39,179 nucleotides of DNA from Methanoregula sp. (lineage in GTDB: Archaea; Halobacteriota; Methanomicrobia; Methanomicrobiales; Methanospirillaceae): assembly GCA_023228295.1 (NCBI GenBank), contig JALOBP010000016.1, positions 1 through 39,179 on the forward strand, in the 5' to 3' direction. The notes beneath the pieces were generated by a model. The model ran no database searches. It was not told the origin of the DNA and worked only from the letters and a program-made list of their open reading frames with translations. Both the position numbers and the translations under genes were made by a program. Shown here in pieces: positions 24,439 through 31,100 of this stretch (position 1 is the stretch's first letter; every line of letters starts with the position of its first letter).

Positions 24439-25170
24439 TCACCGGCTGTCGTTCTTTTCAGCCGCGTGGCCTTTGAGTGCACACGAAAGCCGGAGCGAGC
24501 TGGCCACCAGGTTCTCCAGGTCCTCCCGGGTGTACCGGTTCGTTTCGATCTGTGCCCAGTCCCTGGTGGTGTCCTCGTCATTTTCTCCTACCCAGGAGGC
24601 AATGGCAATCTCCGGCGTATGGAATCCAAGCCACGAGAAAAAGTTCAGGAGGTTTCCTGCAACATGCTGGACGCCATCCACGTGGCCGATGACAATGAGT
24701 CCCGCAACTTTACCCGTGATCATCCGGTTGCCGAACCATGACTGCTGGTTCTCGATAGCATTCATCCGCTCGACAAACTTCTGGATAAGGGCGGAGTGGT
24801 TGTTCCAGCGGATCGGTGTTGCAAGGATCAGGATATCGCAGGCGAGCACCGCGTCATATATTTCCTGCATCTGGTCATCATTGTATTTCATCGAGCTCTG
24901 GCAGGGATAGGTGCAGAACGACGGGTTCTCGGAATAGTTCCCTTCGCAGTCGTGGATAGTGAGGTCTTTTAAACGGATGAGGTTCGTTGTGCAGCCATAA
25001 TTCTGGAACTGCTCAAGCGCACGGGTAAGGAGTCGTTCCGACTTGCTCATGCCGGGCTGCTGCCGGCTCGACCCGGATATGCCGAGTACATGTATCCCGT
25101 GGCAGACATTCCGGTCCGGTACCGGGATGACATTGACGCCGAACTTCCTCCCGACAAGGGGTGCTGGCAT
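24439..25170 (-). CDS. NADPH-dependent FMN reductase / flavodoxin-fold protein
   Basis: A 243-residue soluble flavoprotein of the NADPH-dependent FMN reductase group. After a 27-residue extension the FMN phosphate loop appears as VLGISGSSRQQPGMSK (about 28-43); CDILILATPIRWNNHSALIQKFVERM (about 110-135) is the second FMN-contact region, and VAGLIVIGHVDGVQHVAGNLLNFFSWLGF follows near 155. Iron-sulfur flavoproteins of methanogens belong to the same fold; the cysteines here (CTYPCQSS near 87-93) do not form the compact ISF cluster motif. It is divergent from a cysteine-rich DUF2769 gene with 70 bases between. It lies just upstream of hemB but with its own stop, 47 bases away. Confidence 0.85.
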   Translation of the reverse strand: MPAPLVGRKFGVNVIPVPDRNVCHGIHVLGISGSSRQQPGMSKSERLLTRALEQFQNYGCTTNLIRLKDLTIHDCEGNYSENPSFCTYPCQSSMKYNDDQMQEIYDAVLACDILILATPIRWNNHSALIQKFVERMNAIENQQSWFGNRMITGKVAGLIVIGHVDGVQHVAGNLLNFFSWLGFHTPEIAIASWVGENDEDTTRDWAQIETNRYTREDLENLVASSLRLSCALKGHAAEKNDSR

Positions 25171-25240
25171 ACACCAGTATCTGCAACGCCGGCAATAAAT
25201 TACTTATCCCACTACTGCCACTTCTCACATAAGGAGAACC

Positions 25241-25489
25241 ATGACGGCACAGCCAGATCCGGCCACACCAGCGGACAATATGAAGAAACTCTGCATCTGC
25301 GAGCCCTGCCCGAGTTATACTGAATGTATGCGGGCAGGGGGGGAGCTCCTTTTCTGTGTTACCGGGAAATCCGCGGACTGTGTGTTCGACAAAAAAGGCT
25401 GCATTTGCCCGACGTGTCCGGTCAAACCCCTGCTGGCATTGAAAAAAGCATATTATTGCATCAGGGGATCGGAAGCAGAGCAGCGCTGA
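25241..25489 (+). CDS. DUF2769 cysteine-rich protein
   Basis: An 82-residue soluble protein with nine cysteines, arranged as CICEPCPSYTEC, then LLFCVTGKSADCVFDKKGC, then ICPTCPVKPL and a late YYC. This matches DUF2769, a small family found mostly in methanogens and anaerobes. The cysteine spacing suggests zinc or iron-sulfur binding, but neither is shown. ATG 25241 has a strong AGGAG site at 25231-25235; a TATA-like AATAAATTACTT lies at about 25194-25205. It is divergent from the flavoprotein gene, which suggests, without proving, a common redox role. Confidence 0.85.
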   Translation: MTAQPDPATPADNMKKLCICEPCPSYTECMRAGGELLFCVTGKSADCVFDKKGCICPTCPVKPLLALKKAYYCIRGSEAEQR

Positions 25490-25523
25490 CAGGTATTTTG
25501 TTTTTTATTCCGCAGATTCCTTT

Positions 25524-25692
25524 TTTCATATACCACACCCATCTCGCGCCAGCAATCCTCCGGCAGGGATGGTGCGCATTACAAGGGGATGTGGCCGGCT
25601 ACACGTAATACCTCGTCATCTCACACCGGGGGATGCCATCGCTGTGAGGGCAGAGTGCGAAGCGCGAGCCCCCGAAAGCGCCAGGGTTTTTT
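25524..25692 (+). ncRNA. Putative structured small RNA element, copy C (with TATA box and T-run)
   Basis: The best copy of the repeat family. TTTCATATACC (25524-25534) is followed about 25 bases later by a hairpin with arms ATCCT/GGGAT (25555-25570), then GCGCATTA, the core AATACCTCGTCATC (25607-25620), GGGGGATGCC, an inner hairpin GTGC/GCGC within a GAGGGC...GCCCCC stem, and finally GCCAGGG with six T (25687-25692). Compared with copy A, the first stem pair changes from G-C to A-T and a later C-G becomes T-G, so pairing is kept. Predicted transcript about 25554-25692. No coding frame is apparent. Confidence 0.45.
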
Positions 25693-25765
25693 ACAATGAT
25701 TTCTGCAAGAGCTTTTTTTTAGATTCGGTAGCAAATTCTTTTTGATTTCCTGTCGATATGATACT

Positions 25766-26401
25766 ATGAAGTGGTTACCGGTTTTTCTTGTTGTTTCTTT
25801 TATCCTTATCATGATGGCTGCTGCCGGGTGCACGCAGCCTGCGACCCCGGTGGCGGAACCTGCAGCATCCTCATCGTCCCTGGGCGGGTATGCACTCACG
25901 GCCGCTGATGCCCCGGCCAATTATACGTTCATCAAGGGCAGGGCCAAGACTTCCGAGGAGATCGGAGACCTTGCAAAGAGTCTCGGATGGCAGGGGGGTT
26001 ATGAGGCAAGCTATGCCGGCATGGCGAATAACCCGGCGGGCGGAACACTGATCGTCCAGACGATTACCATGTACCCGGAGGAAAGAATGGCAGAGATCGT
26101 TGCACTTGCCGATGCAGGTGAACGATCGGATAGCGATCTCACGTACACAATCCTCACAGCACCAGACCTTGGTGAGAACAGCCGGGCGTTCTCCGGCACG
26201 GCAGGTGGGGCAATTGTCCACAGGGATAGCACGGGCAACCCGCTGGCCCCTGCTTCCATGGCAGGTACGGTCAGGCAGGATGTCGTGGGGATCATATTTT
26301 CCAAGGGATCAAACCTCGTGGTCCTTAAAATGACCGGGCCGGATACAGATTATGCAACGCTGTCAGCGCTTGCAGAGAAAGCCTATGTAAAACTCCCGTG
26401 A
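25766..26401 (+). CDS. Predicted lipoprotein of unknown function
   Basis: A 211-residue exported protein. The start is taken at ATG 25766 (MKWLPVFLVVSFILIMMAAAGC), not the in-frame TTG at 25742, because the signal peptide then begins correctly with a basic residue before the hydrophobic core. The lipobox AAGC places the lipid-modified cysteine at residue 22. A serine/proline-rich linker follows, then one soluble domain (about 45-210) with repeated strand-like segments such as GTLIVQTITMYPEERMAEIVALAD and SNLVVLKMTGPDTDYATLSALAEKAYVKL. I do not recognise the domain. It is probably monocistronic; a run of seven T at about 26428-26434 follows. Confidence 0.8.
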   Translation: MKWLPVFLVVSFILIMMAAAGCTQPATPVAEPAASSSSLGGYALTAADAPANYTFIKGRAKTSEEIGDLAKSLGWQGGYEASYAGMANNPAGGTLIVQTITMYPEERMAEIVALADAGERSDSDLTYTILTAPDLGENSRAFSGTAGGAIVHRDSTGNPLAPASMAGTVRQDVVGIIFSKGSNLVVLKMTGPDTDYATLSALAEKAYVKLP

Positions 26402-26488
26402 TATCGTAAACAACGGATATTCCTATCTTTTTTTAATTCTAACAACGATTATAAACGATAGCAGCACGATACTTCGTGAGGATCGGAT

Positions 26489-27088
26489 ATGGAATTCAAG
26501 GATATTGTCATGCAACGGTATGCCACCAAGCAGTTTGATGGCCGGATGGTTGACGAAGACAAACTGTTCACCCTTCTTGATATTATCCGCCATTCCCCGT
26601 CTGCGTTCAACATCCAGCCATGGAAGATCAAGGTTGTTTCAGCAAGCCGGATCAAGGCGAGTCTCCGCCCGCATGCCAACGACCAGTCGCAGATTACTAC
26701 CTGCTCGCACCTGCTGGTCTTCTGTGCCAACATGGAATTCGAATCCGTAATTGACAAGGTACTCGGGGGCATGGAGCAGTCCGGAGTGCCCAAGGCAATG
26801 GTTACGCAGTATGGCACCATGATCAAGGGTTACATCGGGTCAATGACTCCCGACCACCGGATGGGATTTGCCCGGGAACAGATCCATATTGCACTGGCAA
26901 ATGCGGTTAACGGGGCAAAGTCACTGGGCTTTGACTCCTGCCCGATGGGGGGATTCGATCCTGCGGCATTTTCTGAGGTGCTCTTCCTGCCGGAGGAATA
27001 TGTGCCGGTCGTCCTCTGCGCAATCGGGTATGCGGCTGATACGGCACCGGTCAAGTGGCGGCTGCCACGGGAAGAAGTGTTCTTCTGA
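26489..27088 (+). CDS. Nitroreductase family FMN protein
   Basis: A 199-residue soluble flavoprotein of the NfsB/NAD(P)H nitroreductase family. The N-terminus MEFKDIVMQRYATKQFDG and the FMN phosphate segment IRHSPSAFNIQPWKIKVV (about 33-50) are typical, as is the C-terminal GFDSCPMGGFDPAAF (about 148-162) and the dinucleotide-contact VPVVLCAIGYA. The natural substrate of such enzymes in methanogens is unknown. ATG 26489 has a GTGAGGATC ribosome site and a TATA-like GATTATAAAC at 26447-26456. It is convergent with hemA. Confidence 0.9.
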   Translation: MEFKDIVMQRYATKQFDGRMVDEDKLFTLLDIIRHSPSAFNIQPWKIKVVSASRIKASLRPHANDQSQITTCSHLLVFCANMEFESVIDKVLGGMEQSGVPKAMVTQYGTMIKGYIGSMTPDHRMGFAREQIHIALANAVNGAKSLGFDSCPMGGFDPAAFSEVLFLPEEYVPVVLCAIGYAADTAPVKWRLPREEVFF

Positions 27089-27103
27089 AGAGATCTTTTT
27101 TTT
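27071..27103 (+). terminator. Hairpin and T-run ending the nitroreductase gene
   Basis: GAAGAA (27071-27076) pairs with TTCTTC (27080-27085), overlapping the last codons, and eight T follow at 27096-27103. Confidence 0.6.
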
Positions 27104-27294
27104 GGGATTTATTTTCAAAACGGGTACAGTTCTGATTACAGTTTCAGATGCTCTGGTGTAATCTCAATCGCTGCGAGGGGGGTTGATGCCCACATACCCA
27201 AGGGGGAGATAACTGCTGCCGATCAAAAAAGGGCACCCTGCGGAGGACTTGATTATCGATCTATCCATAGTTTGACAGGATTTTTCATTGTAAG

Positions 27295-27345
27295 GGACAG
27301 GTAATACGTTGTCATCCTGATTGGGGGCGTATTAGCAGAGGGGAG
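27295..27345 (+). repeat. RNA-like repeat element, copy D (partial)
   Basis: Only the core is clear: GACAGGTAATACGTTGTCATC followed by a GATTGGGGG block, matching the core of copies A-C; its 14-mer AATACGTTGTCATC equals that of copy B. The 5' hairpin and TATA box are not evident. It lies in the 297-base gap 27089-27385 between convergent genes, in which I see nothing else apart from the terminator at its left end. Confidence 0.35.
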
Positions 27346-27385
27346 GCTGGCTACCCATGCCAATCAATGCCCGACAACCTCCGGG

Positions 27386-28672
27386 TTATTCCAACCGATC
27401 GCTTTCCTTCCGGCCCACAAGCCGCTCCCCTTCAGTAACAGCTTTGACCAGCGCCTGCGCAGTAGCAAGGTCGCCCTCCTCGGCACTGGCACGGACGGCA
27501 AACGTAACATCTGTAATCAGTTTTTTGGCAAGGACACGGGTGAGATCATCGATGATTTCCGCGGCTTTGGGATCACAGCCGATGAGCCTTCCGAGGGCAC
27601 GGTCGCGTTCACGGATCCGCACACACTCGGCCCACGTGTGGAGCGAGGCAAGGATCTCATCAGCGGAACGGCGGTTGAGATGGCGCAGGAATATTGAGAG
27701 TTCCTCCTCAACAAACGCATGGGCCCGCTCGGCCTCGGCTTTCCTCGTGCTCATGGTCTGTTCGTTGACGGACCGCAGGTTGTCGATGGTGAAGAGATGG
27801 ACGCCGTCGATAGTGTCAGCACCTTCTTCCACATCGCGGGGCTGGGCAATATCAACAAGGATGAGCGGGCGGGGGTGACCCTCAACCGGCCAGCAGCGCT
27901 CACGCATGGCATGGGCCAGGTCAGTCCGGTGAATGACCGGGTGGGGGGCGGCGGTGCACGAGATGACCACGTCCGAGAGCGATATGTAATGATAGAGTTC
28001 CGGGAACCGGACCGCTTTTCCCCCGATTTTGTTTGCAAGGATCACGGCCCGGCCGTACGTCCTGTTCGCGACATACATTGCCGTGAGTTTCTTTGCCGCA
28101 AGAGCCTGGGCGACAAGGAGCCCCATCTCACCGCTGCCCACAACAAGGATGTGCTTTCCTTCAAGGCTCCCGATCTCCGCTTCCGCCAGCTGGACGGCAG
28201 CCGATCCGATGGAGACCGCCCCCCGGTTGATCATGGTCCGCTTCCGGACCTCGATTCCTACATGGATTGCCTTGGTCACGCAGTGTTCGAGAAGGGGCGA
28301 AGCCGTGCCAGCTTCGTGTCCTTCGCCAAGTGCTTTCTTGAGCTGGCCGATGATCTGGTCCTCACCCACGATCATGGAGTCGATACCTGAGGCAAGGGCA
28401 AACAGGTGCCGGAGGGCGCCGGTATTGCAATGCACGAAGTAGCCGCTCCGCCCCTGTTCAGTAAGGAATTCCCTGAGGGCCTGCGGGTCGCCTTCCACGA
28501 TTACCTCTACACGGTTGCAGGTCTGGAGGAGAAGAACTCCGGCAAAACGTTCCTTTGCTGCGGCAAGGAATGCTGCTTCATCCCCGAGCCGGAACGCCTC
28601 AATGGCACTCACGTTTGCGGTGTGGTGACTGACCCCCGCAACAGTGATTTGCACACCCTCAGGCTCCGTCAT
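27386..28672 (-). CDS. hemA: Glutamyl-tRNA reductase
   Basis: First enzyme of the C5 tetrapyrrole pathway: it reduces glutamyl-tRNA to glutamate-1-semialdehyde with NADPH, feeding HemL. The 428-residue protein has the catalytic cysteine C52 in LLQTCNRVEV, the motif GEDQIIGQLKKAL (about 102-114), the NADPH-binding HILVVGSGEMGLLVAQAL (about 174-191) and a C-terminal helical dimerisation domain. Its ATG overlaps the end of the precorrin-2 dehydrogenase gene by four bases. It lies 3 kb from hemB on the same strand, with four unrelated genes between. Confidence 0.96.
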   Translation of the reverse strand: MTEPEGVQITVAGVSHHTANVSAIEAFRLGDEAAFLAAAKERFAGVLLLQTCNRVEVIVEGDPQALREFLTEQGRSGYFVHCNTGALRHLFALASGIDSMIVGEDQIIGQLKKALGEGHEAGTASPLLEHCVTKAIHVGIEVRKRTMINRGAVSIGSAAVQLAEAEIGSLEGKHILVVGSGEMGLLVAQALAAKKLTAMYVANRTYGRAVILANKIGGKAVRFPELYHYISLSDVVISCTAAPHPVIHRTDLAHAMRERCWPVEGHPRPLILVDIAQPRDVEEGADTIDGVHLFTIDNLRSVNEQTMSTRKAEAERAHAFVEEELSIFLRHLNRRSADEILASLHTWAECVRIRERDRALGRLIGCDPKAAEIIDDLTRVLAKKLITDVTFAVRASAEEGDLATAQALVKAVTEGERLVGRKESDRLE

Positions 28673-29292
28673 GAGAGATACCTCCTGAAGACATCATCCC
28701 AGGTATCGGGCCGTTTAGCTTCGAGCGCTGCCCAGACCTCCGGGTCGTTTAAGACGTTGGTTATGATGGCAGAGCGCGTCTTCTGGTCCGGTTCCTGAAC
28801 CATGAGTACTTCCCGCAGCCGGATCTGGAGTGCGATCATATCGTCCAGTGCCGGGAGGGATGCTTCAAGATGCTTACGGAGGTAGCGCGAGATGCCCGGG
28901 CTGTTGCCGCCGGTGCTGATCGCAATCGTATAATTATCACCCGAGGTAACCGCCGGCATGATGACATTGCCGGTCTCACCGTTGGCGTTGTTGAAGAGGA
29001 GCCCCGTTGCCTTGCAGAGCCGGCCGATGCGGTTGTTGATCTCCGTGTCGGAGGTTGCGGCAATGACAAGGAACGAGCCGGTGAGAATTGCGGCAAGGTT
29101 CCTGCCGGATTCTGTTGCGAGATTGGTGTCATTCCGGGTGATTTTCAGGTCATCAAATGCCTTGACAAACGAGCGGCTTACAACTGTGACGTCGGCATTC
29201 CCGGAAAAATACGCGGCCTTGCGTGCGGCCACGTCCCCCCCTCCGAAGATGACAATACGGCGGCCGGTGCAGTCAATGAAGAGAGGAATCAT
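28669..29292 (-). CDS. Precorrin-2 dehydrogenase (Met8/CysG N-terminal type)
   Basis: A 207-residue enzyme that oxidises precorrin-2 to sirohydrochlorin with NAD; some relatives also insert iron to make siroheme. The N-terminus MIPLFIDCTGRRIVIFGGGDVAARKAAYF contains the NAD-binding Rossmann loop, and AISTGGNSPGISRYLRKHLEASLP (about 122-145) is the second family signature. It is the stand-alone form without a methylase domain, consistent with a separate cobA at 20510. It leads a two-gene operon with hemA. A TATA-like CATCTTAAAGTAAC lies at about 29317-29330 on the coding strand. Confidence 0.92.
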   Translation of the reverse strand: MIPLFIDCTGRRIVIFGGGDVAARKAAYFSGNADVTVVSRSFVKAFDDLKITRNDTNLATESGRNLAAILTGSFLVIAATSDTEINNRIGRLCKATGLLFNNANGETGNVIMPAVTSGDNYTIAISTGGNSPGISRYLRKHLEASLPALDDMIALQIRLREVLMVQEPDQKTRSAIITNVLNDPEVWAALEAKRPDTWDDVFRRYLS

Positions 29293-29415
29293 CTGAATAG
29301 TAGTTAGAGTGATTTCGTTACTTTAAGATGTTGGAATTAAGCCAGATGGGTGAGATCATCGACCTTCAGTTCGATATGCTTAAATCATTTGAATTCCCAC
29401 ATTGTAGAGCACACT

Positions 29416-29487
29416 GCGCCGATAGTGTAGTGGTTATCACTAGGCGTTGCCAACGCCTAAACCCGGGTTCGAGTCCCGGTCGGCGCA
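29416..29487 (+). tRNA. tRNA-Gly (GCC)
   Basis: All four arms fold: acceptor GCGCCGA/TCGGCGC (29416-29422 with 29480-29486), anticodon stem AGGCG/CGCCT around loop TTGCCAA, giving anticodon GCC, and T arm CCGGG-TTCGAGT-CCCGG. The discriminator is A at 29487 and CCA is not encoded, as usual for archaea. A TATA-like CTTAAATC lies about 35 bases upstream, and a run of seven T just downstream (about 29499-29507) can end transcription. Confidence 0.97.
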
Positions 29488-29587
29488 CTCTCTTGTTTTC
29501 AATTTTTTTCGCATACGTCATCGTATCAACCAATTTTAAAAAAAAACGGGCCAACAGGTCCGGAAAAATGTATTGGTAAGAAATACG

Positions 29588-29616
29588 GGTTTTTTCCGGG
29601 AATATCCGGAAAAACC
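29588..29616 (-). terminator. Terminator hairpin behind the RuBisCO gene
   Basis: GGTTTTTTCCGG (29588-29599) and CCGGAAAAACC (29606-29616) form a long stem with one bulged base. It lies 16 bases past the RuBisCO stop codon, read on the minus strand. Confidence 0.55.
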
Positions 29617-29632
29617 AGAATCGGGTCCGACC

Positions 29633-30925
29633 CTAGACCGGCTTATAGTGCCCCCACTTCCCGAGGGCCTCTTTGAGTTCCTTTGCCTTCTTTGCCTTCT
29701 CTTCGAGCGTCACGCCTTCCTCCCAGGCATCTATTGCCTGCATGGTCGCCTTTGCGCCGGCGCGGGTGCCATTAGGGTGGCCGTGAATACCACCCGAAAC
29801 GAGCAGCACCATCTCGGTACCATAAATGTCCAGCACTTCCGGAACAAGACCGGGGTGCAGGCCACCGGATGAGACCGGGAATGCGCTCTTGATCTTCCCC
29901 CAGTCCTGCTTAAGGAGCATGCCATCGATTGCTTCGGTCTTCTTCTCACGAAGCAGGTTGGCGAGCGCGACTGATTCCTTCCGGGAGCCGGTCAGTTTCC
30001 CGACCGCGGTTCCGGTGTGGATCTGCGAGACCCCGATGAGCCGCATCATTTTTGCCAGGAACTGCATGGTCACACCGTGCTTCCTGTTCCGGCTGAATGC
30101 GGAGTGCATGGCGCGGTGAGCGTGGATCGCGAGGCCGAGATCTGAGCAGTAGTCCCGCATGGTCATGACACTTGCAGTACCTGCGACAACCACATCGATC
30201 ATGCAATAGTTCCAGCCATTTGCCGCGAGAAGGTCGGCACGCTTCTTCATCGTCTCGACATCGGCCGTGATGTTCAGGAACGCCGATTTCACCTCGCCGG
30301 TCTCCTTCTCTGCCTTGTCGCGGAGTTTTGTCATGAACTTCACGCGGTCGTTGAAACGGTTGAAAGAGACAGAGGTGAGGTTTTCGTCGTCCTTGACGAA
30401 ATCAAACCCGCCCATCCACGTCTCGTACCCGACTTCCGCATGCTCCTTTGCCGTAAAGCCGATTTTCGGCTTGGGAACGGCACCCGTAAGGGGGCGTTTT
30501 GCGATTTTCATCATCTTCCGGATGCCGGCATTGCCGAAGTGCGGCCCTTTGTAGTGTTTTACGTAGGCTGGCGGCAGGGCAACATCGATGAGCCGGAGGT
30601 TCTTCACGGCCTTCATGCCAAAGATGTTGCCGGCGATCCCGCTCATGAGCTGGACAGCGTTGCCCTCCTCCCAGAGATCGAGCGGGTACGCGATCTTCAC
30701 GACATTGCCTTCAATATTGAACGCAGTTGCCTGCAGCGCCTTCATCCTCGGGGGCATCGTGTGGAGGGTAGTCCATGTCCCGGTCGAACTCTCCGAGGCA
30801 ATCCGGCCTACGGCCTCCTTCCCGCTGATCCCGGCTGCGGGCTCGAAATAGAAGAGGCAGATGAGTTCGTCCTTTGCCGGTTCATAGTTCATGTCGACAA
30901 ATTCCTTGTACCAGTCAATTGCCAT
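29633..30925 (-). CDS. rbcL: Ribulose-bisphosphate carboxylase, form III
   Basis: Archaeal RuBisCO, which fixes CO2 onto ribulose 1,5-bisphosphate derived from nucleosides (AMP pathway) or, in some Methanomicrobiales, from hexulose phosphates. With the start at ATG 30925 the protein has 430 residues, the family norm; GGAG eight bases before this ATG supports it. Active-site residues are present: lysines in TGAVPKPKIG (148-157), the carbamylated lysine and metal ligands in FVKDDE (K178, D180, E181), histidines in IHAHRAMH (267-274) and the loop-6 lysine K310 in TAVGKLTG. No AMP phosphorylase, ribose-1,5-bisphosphate isomerase or phosphoribulokinase gene is in the window. GATATATTTTTATTC at about 30990-31004 on the coding strand is a likely promoter. 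Confidence 0.96.
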   Translation of the reverse strand: MAIDWYKEFVDMNYEPAKDELICLFYFEPAAGISGKEAVGRIASESSTGTWTTLHTMPPRMKALQATAFNIEGNVVKIAYPLDLWEEGNAVQLMSGIAGNIFGMKAVKNLRLIDVALPPAYVKHYKGPHFGNAGIRKMMKIAKRPLTGAVPKPKIGFTAKEHAEVGYETWMGGFDFVKDDENLTSVSFNRFNDRVKFMTKLRDKAEKETGEVKSAFLNITADVETMKKRADLLAANGWNYCMIDVVVAGTASVMTMRDYCSDLGLAIHAHRAMHSAFSRNRKHGVTMQFLAKMMRLIGVSQIHTGTAVGKLTGSRKESVALANLLREKKTEAIDGMLLKQDWGKIKSAFPVSSGGLHPGLVPEVLDIYGTEMVLLVSGGIHGHPNGTRAGAKATMQAIDAWEEGVTLEEKAKKAKELKEALGKWGHYKPV

Positions 30926-31100
30926 AGTTTCTCCAGTACCAGTAAATGTCGGGCAGGATAAAAAAGATGCAGATCGGGCATAATCCAATGAATAAAAATA
31001 TATCAGCCCCGGAATCCAACAACTACGAGAGAGACACAGGTAACGGGCCCGTCCCCGCAGATCAGGTTCCTGGAATCCCAGCCGGATTTTTTTAAAGACA

